From contig JAAEQD010000230.1 in NCBI GenBank assembly GCA_024231855.1, forward strand, positions 1 through 60,958: 60,958 nucleotides of DNA, in the 5' to 3' direction. A program made the translations under genes and the position numbers. The DNA is from Candidatus Zixiibacteriota bacterium. GTDB lineage: Bacteria > Zixibacteria > MSB-5A5 > UBA10806 > 4484-95. Shown here piece after piece: positions 8,933 to 18,126 of this stretch. A model generated the notes under the pieces. That model was not told the DNA's origin. It did not search any database and worked only from the letters and a program-made list of their open reading frames with translations. Numbering within the stretch: the first letter of the stretch is position 1; every line of letters begins with the position of its first letter.

Positions 8933-11900
8933 ATGAGAGTATGTGTGAAACTATTCCTAATTATCGGCCTATTCTTAACCCCAACACTAATAGCATTTGA
9001 AAACAATGAAAGTCTTTACAACATGCAGAAATCCCCTATTTATTTCACCCAAAATAAAGGTCAATTTGCCAAAGAAGTGCAATATCTCTGCCAGTCATCG
9101 GGAACTCAACAGTTTGTTACAACCGCAGGCTTGACATACATGCTACCGAGGGAAACCGAAGAATCGAAATTAAATCGAAAATCAAAACCTGAATCAATTG
9201 TTGGATCTTACGCTCCTCACCTCGAATACTATGCCTTAAAAATAGAATTTAAGAATACCAATAAGGCAATAACAATCAAAGGTGAAAATAAATTACCCTG
9301 GGTAAGCCACTACTTTCAAGGACGTGACCCATCTAAAGGTATAACAAATGTCCCCAACTACGAAAAAATTGTTGCCCCAAATATATATAATGGAATTGAT
9401 CTGGCCTATTATGAAAAAAATGGTATGCTTGAATATGATCTGATAGTTTCCCCATATGGCAATCCATCCGACATCTCTATTAAAATTAACGGTGCCGATT
9501 CACTAATCAAAAATAATGAAGGACAGCTAGAAATCCATACCCCATTTGGTGAAGTTATCCAAAGTACGCCTGTGACCTATCAAAAGATAAATGGCAAGTC
9601 GGTTGAAATAAAATCGGCCTTTATCATAAATGATAACAATGCTAGTATTAGTTTTGACGTTGGCGATTATAACACAGAGTTACCTCTTGTCATTGACCCC
9701 ACTTATCGTTTTTCATATTTATATGGTTCTGCCAATGATGCCTTAGGCGGTGTTGACATGGATACCTCCGGTAACATATATGTCACTGGCCGGACAGAAT
9801 CAGTCAATTTTCCTGCAACTATTGGAACCTATCAGGGTGATTATGATGTATTTGTTGCCAAACTTACCGGTGCCGGATCAAAAATCTGGGTCGCTTATAT
9901 TGGCGGTAGTGATGAAGACAAAGGCCGTGATGTTGCCGTAGGTCCCTTTGATAAAGTCTATCTTACCGGTTCAACCAAATCAACCAATTTCCCAATGGCA
10001 GGAGGTTCCATTGATGACACCTATGACGGTAACGGTGGATTGAATGCTTTTGTTATGTATCTTAGTCCGGCTGGCGATGTTGTTCAGTATTCAACATACA
10101 TTGGGGGGTATACTGTCGATTTAAGTAATATCGGTATCGAGGATGATAAAGGAACCGTCGGATATGCTATCGAAGTCGATGATGCTGGTTACTTTTATGT
10201 TGCCGGCGGTTCCAATACTTCGGGATTTGCAGGAACAGTCGGCGCATTCGATGAGACATACCATGGTCTTACTACAATGCCCGGTCCAAGTGTTGTCTAT
10301 TATCCGGACGCATTTGTATGCAAATTTACACCTGTTGGGGCTTTCACGGGAGGAGGGTTTTTTACCTTCCTCGGCGGTTATGGAATGGATGTGGCAACTG
10401 GCATTGATATTGATGATATCGGTAACATCTATGTTTCCGGTTTCACCAGTGCACCTACGACTGATCCGGAAGAAGATAACGCATTTCCTTACGTCGAAGG
10501 TAGTTTCTATATATACAGTTTACTTGGCCGAACAACCTTTGTGACCAAACTGCTTCCCGACGGAAGTGATCTTGTTTACTCGATTCCATGTGGTGGAGCC
10601 AACATAGATTGTTATGGAATGGGTGTCGCCGTTGACGATAATTACTGCGCTTTTGTTACCGGATTTACCGGTACTTTCAATTCCGGAATATCGATACCAT
10701 TTTGGGTTACTGCCAATGCTTTTGACACATCATTTAATGCATCCCGAGCCGATGACGCCTTTGTCTATAAAGTTAATCAGGATGGCAGCGATATTGTCTG
10801 GTCTACCCTTTTAGGTGGCGAAGGTGACGATAGAGCATATGCTATTGATGTCGATGAAACCGGTTCTCCATATGTAACAGGGATAACATATTCCGATGAC
10901 TTTCCATTAGTCGACCCCGGCAATCTTTCTATACCATATACGGCGCCGCCGTCAAATTTATTCCTGGCCAAAATAGACCCATCCGGTTCAAATCTTGATT
11001 TTTCAGGGAAATTTGGAACAGTATATGAAGATTATCACTTTGGGCCGGCATGTGTATACAATGACCAAGTTGTTGCTTTTTCGGGATTTAATGATATCCC
11101 AGTATTACCTACACAAACCGATGGGTTTGTGTATATTTTTGATGTAAACGATCTTTATCAACCTATGGTTTTTAATTCAATAAATTTGTCGCAACCTTCA
11201 TTATTTCCAGCACTTCAAGGCATTTCTAATAAAAAGATTCTTACCATAGAGATTAATATGACCGGCGTTCTCAATCCGATGACTGTGACCGAATTTTCGT
11301 TAAGCACCAATGGTACCGCCAATCCAACCACAAATATAACCGATGCCAGACTGTTCTATCTCGGCTCATCAATTATCATTGACACCAGTCAGCAATTCGG
11401 ATCGACAGTTGTCAGTCCATCGGGATCATTTAACATTACCGGAAATCAGTATTTAAGAAGTGGTATTAACCGATTCATTCTAACCTATGGCATTTCCGGC
11501 ACGGCAATCGTTGGGGATTCAATTGATGCCGAATGTCTGTCGGTCATAATAGATGGATCTGCATATATTCCCGCGATTACCGCTCCTCATGGTGGATCAA
11601 TAGTGGCGGCAACACAATCCGGTTTGACAGGTACCGGATTGGTAGGCCCGGGGGGGGATTTTGCTGATATAAACGATGTCTTAAATTCAATTACACAATA
11701 TGGTCTTGCCGGCGATCTGGTCCTTGAGTTGACACCGGGACAACATTACGGACAAATACAACTTCCGTCCAAGAAAGGCACATCCAAATCAAATATAGAT
11801 CAACGCGCAGCGGGAAACGTAGTATTTCAATCGCATGGGGCTCCCAATTCGGCGGAGTTGATGTTTTTTGCAACCGATTCAATGTCCAATTATGTGATTC

Positions 11901-13273
11901 AGGCCAATTGGCCGGTCGGCGATACCATGTTTATCAGAAATCTAAAAATAACAGCGTTGGGTGATGAATATGCAACGGCTATTGAATTAACCGAAGGTGC
12001 CTGTAATTTCTACTTTGAAAATAATATCATTAATGGCACTACTGTTTCCGGTGGTCCAATGAAACATAAGGCTTTGGCTAAAACCTGGACATGGGGAGGT
12101 TATAATACTAACATCGCGTTTAAAGGCAACACATTCAATGATGGTGTAGCCGGAATTTTTATGGAATACGGACTCGATTCAAACTTTGTTGACAGTAATA
12201 CCTTTAATAATCAAATGATGTATGGGGTATACCTGTATGAGCATTTTAATCCATACATCGGCAAAAATACTTTTAACAGCACTCTGCCTAATATGCCGAG
12301 TGCGGCTATTGCGATCGCAGGTGGTCATGAATTGGTAACTGTCGAAAAAAATGTGATTGGTACATCTTATGCAAGTGGAATAACTCTGTCAGGTAGTATT
12401 GGGGGAGCTGGTCCATTACGAGCCCTGATTTCCAATAATTTCGTTAGTTTGACAAATAATACACCAGTTGGAGGAATCCGCTGTATATCGAGCCAATCTA
12501 CAGATATATTTAATAATAATGTCAATATCACTTCCACTCATCCAAATTCTGCCTGTCTTATAACCCAAATGTGCTCTGGTCTGCAATTGGTCAATAATAC
12601 TCTCGTTAACTCCGGTGGTGGATTTACTCATATCGATATTCCTGCAAAAAAAACGAATGGTGCAGCCAAAATAACCGCACTTGATTGGTCAGATTACAAT
12701 GATTTTTATAGTACAGGCCCATATCTGGCCAGTATAAATTCAATCGATATCGCCGATCTTGCCGAGTATAAATCAACAACCGGAACCGATGAACACTCGA
12801 TATCGGTCGATCCCGGTTTTGTTTCGGTCACCGACCTTCATACTACATCTCCTGAATTGGTCGGCGTCGGGATATATCTTGATCGTGTTCCCGATGATAT
12901 TGATGGAAATCCGCGTGATCCGAATAATCCATCAATTGGCGGCGGTGTGTACACGCCAACAAGTATTGAAGATAATTTAGAAACAGTTCTTCCTGAAAAA
13001 TTTAATCTCTATCAAAACTACCCGAATCCATTTAATCCTACTACAATTATTGAATTTGAAATACAGAAACAATCAGATGTGGAAATAACGGTGTTTAATA
13101 TACTCGGAAGAAAAATAAGGTCACTGGTCAGCGAAAATCTTTCGGCAGGAAAATATACCGCAAGATGGGATGGAACCAATGAGAGCGGAATATCGGTAGC
13201 ATCGGGAATTTATTTTTATAGCCTGCGCATCGGAGAATTGACAAAAACCAAAAAGATGGTTTTGTTAAAATAA
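8933..13273 (+). CDS. Secreted SBBP beta-propeller / beta-helix protein with sorting tail
   Basis: A 1446-residue exported protein starting after GGAG. Residues 1-22 are a signal peptide. Residues about 33-255 look like the DUF7948 domain that precedes SBBP propellers (FTQNKGQF, WVSHYFQGRDP, YNGIDLAYYEKNG..EYD). Residues about 262-735 are SBBP-type blades (D-x-x-G-N-I-Y-V-T-G and ...ATKLS/...AFVYK patterns). Residues about 745-890 resemble the beta-sandwich found in many FCB secreted proteins (LSTNGTANPTTNITDARLFY). Residues about 905-1345 form a right-handed parallel beta-helix region with N-rich rungs (NTFNDGVAG, NNFVSLTNN). Residues about 1360-1446 are a sorting domain (YQNYPNPFNPTT). It has its own transcription unit between two terminators. 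Substrate unknown; a polysaccharide-binding or surface role is plausible. Confidence 0.88.
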   Translation: MRVCVKLFLIIGLFLTPTLIAFENNESLYNMQKSPIYFTQNKGQFAKEVQYLCQSSGTQQFVTTAGLTYMLPRETEESKLNRKSKPESIVGSYAPHLEYYALKIEFKNTNKAITIKGENKLPWVSHYFQGRDPSKGITNVPNYEKIVAPNIYNGIDLAYYEKNGMLEYDLIVSPYGNPSDISIKINGADSLIKNNEGQLEIHTPFGEVIQSTPVTYQKINGKSVEIKSAFIINDNNASISFDVGDYNTELPLVIDPTYRFSYLYGSANDALGGVDMDTSGNIYVTGRTESVNFPATIGTYQGDYDVFVAKLTGAGSKIWVAYIGGSDEDKGRDVAVGPFDKVYLTGSTKSTNFPMAGGSIDDTYDGNGGLNAFVMYLSPAGDVVQYSTYIGGYTVDLSNIGIEDDKGTVGYAIEVDDAGYFYVAGGSNTSGFAGTVGAFDETYHGLTTMPGPSVVYYPDAFVCKFTPVGAFTGGGFFTFLGGYGMDVATGIDIDDIGNIYVSGFTSAPTTDPEEDNAFPYVEGSFYIYSLLGRTTFVTKLLPDGSDLVYSIPCGGANIDCYGMGVAVDDNYCAFVTGFTGTFNSGISIPFWVTANAFDTSFNASRADDAFVYKVNQDGSDIVWSTLLGGEGDDRAYAIDVDETGSPYVTGITYSDDFPLVDPGNLSIPYTAPPSNLFLAKIDPSGSNLDFSGKFGTVYEDYHFGPACVYNDQVVAFSGFNDIPVLPTQTDGFVYIFDVNDLYQPMVFNSINLSQPSLFPALQGISNKKILTIEINMTGVLNPMTVTEFSLSTNGTANPTTNITDARLFYLGSSIIIDTSQQFGSTVVSPSGSFNITGNQYLRSGINRFILTYGISGTAIVGDSIDAECLSVIIDGSAYIPAITAPHGGSIVAATQSGLTGTGLVGPGGDFADINDVLNSITQYGLAGDLVLELTPGQHYGQIQLPSKKGTSKSNIDQRAAGNVVFQSHGAPNSAELMFFATDSMSNYVIQANWPVGDTMFIRNLKITALGDEYATAIELTEGACNFYFENNIINGTTVSGGPMKHKALAKTWTWGGYNTNIAFKGNTFNDGVAGIFMEYGLDSNFVDSNTFNNQMMYGVYLYEHFNPYIGKNTFNSTLPNMPSAAIAIAGGHELVTVEKNVIGTSYASGITLSGSIGGAGPLRALISNNFVSLTNNTPVGGIRCISSQSTDIFNNNVNITSTHPNSACLITQMCSGLQLVNNTLVNSGGGFTHIDIPAKKTNGAAKITALDWSDYNDFYSTGPYLASINSIDIADLAEYKSTTGTDEHSISVDPGFVSVTDLHTTSPELVGVGIYLDRVPDDIDGNPRDPNNPSIGGGVYTPTSIEDNLETVLPEKFNLYQNYPNPFNPTTIIEFEIQKQSDVEITVFNILGRKIRSLVSENLSAGKYTARWDGTNESGISVASGIYFYSLRIGELTKTKKMVLLK

Positions 13274-13320
13274 GCCAATTATCATCTTTATTAGAAGGCG
13301 AAATTCAATCCGATATAAAT

Positions 13321-13371
13321 TTAATCAAAACCGACGGCTTCAGCTCATCTAAAAAGATGTTACTGCTGTAA
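13321..13371 (+). pseudogene. Remnant of a sorting-domain C-terminus
   Basis: Seventeen codons read LIKTDGFSSSKKMLLL and stop, matching the extreme C-terminus of the proteins ending at 3621, 5612 and 8718. No ORF leads into it: the bases just upstream (TATAAA around 13314) still resemble the YK of the paralogues but in another frame. It is a decayed tail of a lost family member lying 48 nt after the stop of the SBBP gene. Confidence 0.75.
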
Positions 13372-13400
13372 TAAGCTTGGGATTAAATTATAAGATCATA

Positions 13401-13427
13401 ATAGGCCGGATGCCCCGGCCTATTTTT
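13401..13427 (+). terminator. Rho-independent terminator
   Basis: A 9-bp stem ATAGGCCGG / CCGGCCTAT with a 5-nt loop followed by TTTTT, at the end of the secreted-protein region and directly before the convergent stop at 13426. Confidence 0.8.
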
Positions 13428-14031
13428 ATTGAATTGAATTTAGTTTATCAATAAAAGCCTGCATCGAATCAAGCGGTTTGACATTCCAGTCCAACCGTTC
13501 TTTATCTGTAGTAATAGAATCAACAGGAAAAAGATAATACAAACTGGTGCTGTCATCATAGTTGTATTGCGTGCCATACTTTTGAGGTTTATTGGAAAAA
13601 ACCAGATACCTGTCTAAATTCTTAGCCGACATTGCCCTGGCTTTATCAAATCCCTTATTCACAGCCTCAATGGCTAACCGATAGGCAAGTAAATAACAAT
13701 CCCGACAGGATGACGGATCAGCATGTTGAAGTAATAACGCCGCCAGATAAAGATCTTCTGGATCAACAATAACACCCTGCGCCAATAATTCAAAGACTCT
13801 TTCCCGATGCTTCAAATCCGCCGCATTTATAATACTGTAATCTATACTGTCATCCATTCGAAGCTCTTGATCCTCCTTAACCATCGCTTTTAATTCGACA
13901 GAAACAACGGACTGGGTGTGAGTTGTATCTAAATCTGAATTATTACAGCAGGTGATATTAAAAACTACCAGACAAATCAGTACCAATATAGGTAACAAAG
14001 GAAACAACAATATTTTATTTTTCTTTTTCAT
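13426..14031 (-). CDS. DUF6624-like lipoprotein
   Basis: About 201 residues when started at the ATG at 14031 (an in-frame TTG reaches 14070 but adds an unlikely leader and has no SD). The N-terminus is K-rich, then a long hydrophobic stretch and NITC|C, a plausible lipobox, so it is probably an outer- or inner-membrane lipoprotein. The C-terminal half has the features of the DUF6624 family: ALLLQHAD, an A-x-x-A-x-x-x-G segment, L-D-R-Y and finally KPQKYGTQ. The function of that family is not known. It is convergent with the secreted-protein cluster and follows tRNA-Gly on the same strand. Confidence 0.65.
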   Translation of the reverse strand: MKKKNKILLFPLLPILVLICLVVFNITCCNNSDLDTTHTQSVVSVELKAMVKEDQELRMDDSIDYSIINAADLKHRERVFELLAQGVIVDPEDLYLAALLLQHADPSSCRDCYLLAYRLAIEAVNKGFDKARAMSAKNLDRYLVFSNKPQKYGTQYNYDDSTSLYYLFPVDSITTDKERLDWNVKPLDSMQAFIDKLNSIQ

Positions 14032-14084
14032 CTGATTTACAATTAAATAGAACATCAAGAAGAATAGCAATAAATAAATAATAA

Positions 14085-14157
14085 AGCGGGAGACGAGGTT
14101 CGAACTCGCGACAAGTAGCTTGGAAGGCTACTGCTCTACCAACTGAGCTACTCCCGC
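14085..14157 (-). tRNA. tRNA-Gly (TCC)
   Basis: A complete 73-nt cloverleaf on the minus strand: acceptor GCGGGAG paired with CTCCCGC, D arm GCTC/GAGC, anticodon stem GTAGC/GCTAC with loop CTTCCAA (anticodon TCC), T arm with GTTCGAA, discriminator T. CCA is not encoded, so the CCA-adding enzyme at 40347 is needed. Confidence 0.95.
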
Positions 14158-14282
14158 TTTAGTATCAATAATATACAGGAATTAAACGGCGGTCAAGGAT
14201 AAAAAGTTATATCTCTGAGGCTTTTTGTCTTAGTTTTCTCTTAAAATCCCGGGCCGATATGCTTTTCAACTCGCGTTCTCTC
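14133..14282. repeat. 150-bp tandem duplication, copy 1
   Basis: Matches 14510-14659 base for base except two substitutions (at the codons giving A/V and near the stop). It spans the 5' half of tRNA-Gly, the intergenic promoter region and the 3' end of the GIY-YIG gene. Confidence 0.85.
14170..14196 (-). promoter_or_regulatory. probable tRNA-Gly promoter
   Basis: TTGACC (14191-14196), 15-nt spacer and TATATT (14170-14175) just upstream of the tRNA 5' end. The same site is duplicated at 14547-14573 in front of the broken tRNA copy. The spacer is short. Confidence 0.45.
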
Positions 14283-14464
14283 TCGATAGCCTCGGTTCTG
14301 GTGGAATACTTTTCAGAATGAACCAAAATTAGGGGTCTTCTATGTTTAGTGGATTTCACTTTGCCAGCATTATGGGCATTTACTCGACGGTCAATATCTT
14401 CGGTTTGGCCAATATATAATTTGCCATCTTTCTTACTATAAAGAACGTAAACATAATAAATCAT
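14207..14464 (-). CDS. GIY-YIG nuclease family protein (UPF0213/YhbQ-like)
   Basis: An 85-residue single-domain protein beginning MIYYVYVLYSKKDGKLYIGQT, which contains the YVY...YIG core of the GIY-YIG fold, followed by the DIDRRVNAHN arginine region and an E in ERERELK that fits the metal-binding glutamate. Length is normal for the small UPF0213/YhbQ group. Members are weak DNA nucleases of unclear physiological role. It lies directly upstream of tRNA-Gly on the same strand, and its last 26 codons were duplicated together with the tRNA 5' half (see 14584-14659). Confidence 0.88.
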   Translation of the reverse strand: MIYYVYVLYSKKDGKLYIGQTEDIDRRVNAHNAGKVKSTKHRRPLILVHSEKYSTRTEAIERERELKSISARDFKRKLRQKASEI

Positions 14465-14484
14465 CGGATTATTATACTAAGCCC

Positions 14485-14534
14485 CGAACTCGCGACAACC
14501 CAGATGGGTGCTCTACCAACTGAGCTACTCCCGC
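14485..14534 (-). pseudogene. tRNA-Gly pseudogene (broken duplicate)
   Basis: The 5' half (acceptor 5' strand and D arm) is identical to tRNA-Gly at 14085-14157, but the anticodon arm is replaced by a short ACCCATCTGGGT segment that cannot make a 7-nt loop, and only part of the T arm (TTGTCGCGAGTTCG) is left; the 3' acceptor strand is missing. It cannot give a functional tRNA. Confidence 0.8.
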
Positions 14535-14659
14535 TTTAGTATCAATAATATACAGGAATTAAACGGCGGTCAAGGATAAAAAGTTATGTCTCTGAGGCTT
14601 TTTGTCTTAGTTTTCTCTTAAAATCCCGGACCGATATGCTTTTCAACTCGCGTTCTCTC
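14510..14659. repeat. 150-bp tandem duplication, copy 2
   Basis: Second copy of 14133-14282, offset 377 bp. Past its edges the two loci diverge abruptly. The bases from 14660 to 14743 hold no gene. Confidence 0.85.
14584..14659 (-). pseudogene. GIY-YIG nuclease fragment (duplicate of 3' end)
   Basis: On the minus strand it encodes ERELKSISVRDFKRKLRQ and ends KASET plus a stop, nearly identical to the C-terminus of the gene at 14207. The N-terminal GIY-YIG catalytic part is absent. It belongs to a 150-bp segment (14510-14659) that matches 14133-14282 with two substitutions by eye. Confidence 0.8.
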
Positions 14660-14743
14660 ATTATGGTTTCATTCCTGGTTTCTTTCCAACATCGGGGCAT
14701 ACAAAGACGTATGTCGTCCACATAATTTTATAATATGGTTATA

Positions 14744-15337
14744 TTAATTCTCCGGACCGTCGTAAGTATTATTCTCAAGTTCGGCCCGATCGATTCGGGT
14801 AGGCGGTAATGATTCGTTGACCCGGTGGCCGTCGCGTTTGACTATGCGGGCGGGTACGCCGGCGACTGTTGTGTTAGAAGGTAAATCATGCATGAATATG
14901 TAACTATTGGCGCCGATTTTCACGTTATCGCCGACATTTATCGGGCCAAGCAGAATCGCGCCGGTACCGATTAAGACATTATTGCCGATTGTCGGATGGC
15001 GTTTACCATGATGTTTACCGGTACCGCCCAATGTGACATTGTGGAACATCACGCAGTTTTCGCCGATCTCTGTGGTTTCGCCGATAACTACGCCAGAGCC
15101 ATGATCGACGAAGAAACCCCGGCCGATTGTCGCCCCGGGGTGAATTTCCAGGCCGGTTATAAAGCGCGAAACTTGAGATAATACTCGGGGGAAAAAGGGC
15201 AAGCCGGCTTTCCAGAGCCAGTGGATAACCCGGTGGATGGCAATAGCATGAAAACCGGGATAGAGCAAAAACTCGATATTCTTGGCGGCCGGATCGTTTC
15301 TATAGATGGCTTTTATATCATCAATAATTGACAGCAT
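14744..15337 (-). CDS. cysE: Serine O-acetyltransferase
   Basis: Transfers acetyl from acetyl-CoA to serine to give O-acetylserine, the substrate of the adjacent cysteine synthase. The 197-residue protein has a short helical N-terminus and a left-handed beta-helix built of hexapeptides (TIGRGFFVDHGSGVVIGETT, then IGENCVMFHNVTLGG, IGNNVLIGTGA, IGANSYI). The H in VDHGSG and the H in FHNVTLGGTGKHHGKRHP fit the active site. It is the short form of CysE seen in Firmicutes, lacking part of the enterobacterial N-terminal helix bundle. It lies 39 nt downstream of cysK on the same strand. Confidence 0.95.
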   Translation of the reverse strand: MLSIIDDIKAIYRNDPAAKNIEFLLYPGFHAIAIHRVIHWLWKAGLPFFPRVLSQVSRFITGLEIHPGATIGRGFFVDHGSGVVIGETTEIGENCVMFHNVTLGGTGKHHGKRHPTIGNNVLIGTGAILLGPINVGDNVKIGANSYIFMHDLPSNTTVAGVPARIVKRDGHRVNESLPPTRIDRAELENNTYDGPEN

Positions 15338-15376
15338 ACTTATACATTAATCGGAATTAACAGATTGAAATTAACA

Positions 15377-16291
15377 TCAATCTTCGGTTAACGGCGTCGA
15401 CAGATAGCGTTCGCCGGTATCGGCGACAATTGTCATTACCGTATTGCCCTGGCCCAGTTTGGCGGCCACCTGAAGCGCCGCCCAGACATTGGCCCCCGAT
15501 GATATACCGGCCAGGATACCTTCCTCTTTGGCCAATTTTTTAGCGGTGGCGAAAGCGTCTTCTTTTTTGACTTGAATGACATTGTCAACAACATCGGGAT
15601 TGTAGTTTTCAGGCTGAAACCCTGCGCCTATTCCCTGAATAGGATGCGGGCCAGGCTGACCGCCTGATAATACCGGCGAATCGGCCGGTTCGACCGCGTG
15701 AATTTGACAACTATATACTGATTTAAGGACTTCCCCGGCACCACTGATAGTACCGCCGGTTCCTACGCCGACAATAAAAGCATCGAGATTAATGTCGCCC
15801 AAATCCTGAATAATTTCCTTGGCGGTAGTCTGACGATGTATTTCGGGATTGGCCGGATTGGAGAACTGCCGAGGTTGGAAATAGCCATCCTTTTGGGCGT
15901 ATTCCTGAGCTTTGGCAATTGCCCCCTTCATACCCTCGGGCCCCGGTGTTAGGACAATCTCGGCTCCGAACAATTTGAGGATATTGCGTCTCTCCACACT
16001 CATGGTTTCAGGCATCGTGAATAGCGCTTTATAGCCTTTGGCCGCGGCCACCATCGCCAAGGCAATACCGGTATTACCCGATGTCGGCTCTACGATTGTC
16101 ATACCGGATTTAAGTTGGCCGGCCTTCTCGGCGGCCTTTATCATCGCGGCCCCGATTCGATCTTTGACCGAATGACAGGGATTGAAGCTTTCCAGTTTAA
16201 CGTACACTACGGCCGATTCCTGACCGATTATTTTGTTTAGTTTAACTATCGGGGTTCTGCCGATGGCCTCATAGATATTGTCAAAGCGCAT
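15377..16291 (-). CDS. cysK: Cysteine synthase A (O-acetylserine sulfhydrylase)
   Basis: PLP enzyme making cysteine from O-acetylserine and sulfide. The 304-residue sequence has the PLP lysine in HSVKDRIG, the substrate loop [10 protein letters not shown], the phosphate-binding [12 protein letters not shown] and the C-terminal [18 protein letters not shown] precedes the ATG. It is followed by cysE, so the two-step cysteine pathway is encoded as a pair. No riboswitch or T-box fold was seen in the 239-nt upstream gap. Confidence 0.96.
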   Translation of the reverse strand: MRFDNIYEAIGRTPIVKLNKIIGQESAVVYVKLESFNPCHSVKDRIGAAMIKAAEKAGQLKSGMTIVEPTSGNTGIALAMVAAAKGYKALFTMPETMSVERRNILKLFGAEIVLTPGPEGMKGAIAKAQEYAQKDGYFQPRQFSNPANPEIHRQTTAKEIIQDLGDINLDAFIVGVGTGGTISGAGEVLKSVYSCQIHAVEPADSPVLSGGQPGPHPIQGIGAGFQPENYNPDVVDNVIQVKKEDAFATAKKLAKEEGILAGISSGANVWAALQVAAKLGQGNTVMTIVADTGERYLSTPLTED

Positions 16292-16530
16292 GTTAATCTC
16301 CCTATCAAATAATGTTCGCTGATTCTCTGGCTAACAATTTGCTGATTGTAAAACCGATGATTAATTAGACATCGACTTAATAATCTATATGTCGTCAACG
16401 AATATATCAACTTAATTTAAGAGAAATAGTTCCAATCCTTTTTATTAAATGCAATCTCATTTCGGAACATAGTATTCTTTTATGAGTTGAATAATAGTGT
16501 AACGCATCGATCAAATGAAGGAATTATCAA

Positions 16531-18114
16531 TTGATAAACAATAATCCGGCGATAGCATTAATTGCAGCAATTCTAATTATGATCCTTTCAGGTTTTCAAC
16601 TGCTTTCCGCCGGGCCGGTTGAGGTGTTAAGCGATTACGTTCAGGCTATCCGCGATAGTGACCCGGATAAGGCCAAATCATACTGGCTGTCCTCAGAGAT
16701 CGTCAGGTCGGAACGGCTTGGCATAACAATTGCCGGTATCACCGCCAAATATGATTGCGCCTCGCCGTTAATCTATGCCGACGGCAATAATTCAAAAATC
16801 ACCGGCGAAAAGAAAATCGAAATTGCCCATATCGACAGTTTAACCGCGAAGGCAACTATTTCCCTGGTCTACGGCAACCGGGATTCGGTAACGATCCCTT
16901 ATTACGTCGCCAAGGTCGAACAGAAATGGCGATTATGTTCATCGATGTATGCCCTGGCCCGGAATTGGCCCAAAAGACCAACTCGCTATTTTAATGTTCA
17001 CTGTACCAATCCGAATCTGATAAATAATTATGCTTTAAACAAGCTCGACAGCTTTGTCGATTCGCTGGGCCGGCTTTTAGATGTTTCCGATAGTCGTATG
17101 GAATTCCTGGCTCAAACGAAAATCGATTATTATCTATGCGATGAGAAACAAATCGAATTGCTTACCGGCCATGTCGCCAATGGTATGACCAATCTTCAAT
17201 TCGATGCCATTATAACTCGTCACTTGCCCCATACCCATGAACTGGTTCACTTATTATATAACTACGCGGTGGAAGATTTACCGCTGTTTACGATTCCCGT
17301 ATTGCAGGAAGGGCTGGCCTGTTGCCTTGGCGGCAGATGGGGTAAATCACCCGAGGTGATAAACTACTGGGGCAATGTTTCATTGACTCTGGAATTAGCC
17401 AAACTGGATGACATCCTGACTATCGATGGTTTTTATCAATGTCCGGGCGGTATAGATGCCGCCTACGCGATTAGCTCGCTGTTCGTGGAATCGCTAATCG
17501 ATCGTTTCGGGATGGATCGATTCATGATATACTATCATGAATTATCCGGAAACAGCCGGGACATTAATCAATTCAGTATTGATGATCTAAAATTGAAAGC
17601 CGAGACAATTTTCGAAACATCCTGGACGGAGATAGTTAACAGTTTAATCGAAACTACAAGCAAATACAAATATTGCGGAATAATCCCCGGTCAGCCGGCG
17701 ATCTTAAAGGATACTTCATTAGAATTAAAATCTGAAAATCTCGAAATAGAGATTTGGAGCCTTGACGATGTATATCATTTTCAAATCAAATTATCGCCTG
17801 AATGTTCAGGCGGCGCGCTAATCTTGGCGGATAATTTAGAAGTGGCAGACACCCTCTACCAAAGCCGGTTTTTCAAGGAGCAATTTTCCGGTAACGAGTA
17901 TGAAGGTGAGGTTTACGGCATCCGATTTTCTCAAGGCGAAGTTGGACTGTATGATTATAATACCAATATTCTTGAAGCAAAATATGTTTATGGTTTCACG
18001 CCTATAGACGGTTATTGGAACGCCCGGACCGGAACTATCGAATTCAGTTTAGACCAAATGCTTATAGATTCCGCTATCGGTGACTATCAGATTAAATTGA
18101 TAACCTGGGATTAA
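16531..18114 (+). CDS. Exported putative zinc metallopeptidase (HExxH, MA-like)
   Basis: Starts with TTG after AAGGA (spacing 8 nt). Residues about 8-28 form a signal peptide ending LLSAGP. The middle holds HTHELVHLLYNYA, an HExxH zinc motif, followed about 25 residues later by QEGLA, whose glutamate would be the third ligand as in gluzincins of the peptidase-MA-like type. The first about 100 residues resemble a small NTF2-like or DUF domain and the last about 130 residues a beta-rich module. A catalytic role is inferred only from the motif. It is convergent with the gene at 18127 (12-nt gap, no terminator seen). Confidence 0.7.
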   Translation: MINNNPAIALIAAILIMILSGFQLLSAGPVEVLSDYVQAIRDSDPDKAKSYWLSSEIVRSERLGITIAGITAKYDCASPLIYADGNNSKITGEKKIEIAHIDSLTAKATISLVYGNRDSVTIPYYVAKVEQKWRLCSSMYALARNWPKRPTRYFNVHCTNPNLINNYALNKLDSFVDSLGRLLDVSDSRMEFLAQTKIDYYLCDEKQIELLTGHVANGMTNLQFDAIITRHLPHTHELVHLLYNYAVEDLPLFTIPVLQEGLACCLGGRWGKSPEVINYWGNVSLTLELAKLDDILTIDGFYQCPGGIDAAYAISSLFVESLIDRFGMDRFMIYYHELSGNSRDINQFSIDDLKLKAETIFETSWTEIVNSLIETTSKYKYCGIIPGQPAILKDTSLELKSENLEIEIWSLDDVYHFQIKLSPECSGGALILADNLEVADTLYQSRFFKEQFSGNEYEGEVYGIRFSQGEVGLYDYNTNILEAKYVYGFTPIDGYWNARTGTIEFSLDQMLIDSAIGDYQIKLITWD

Positions 18115-18126
18115 CCCATTTCCCCA

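Noticed and set aside
16292..16530. Search for a cysteine/SAM riboswitch or T-box before cysK
   Set aside because: No long conserved stem or T-box sequence is visible; only an SD.
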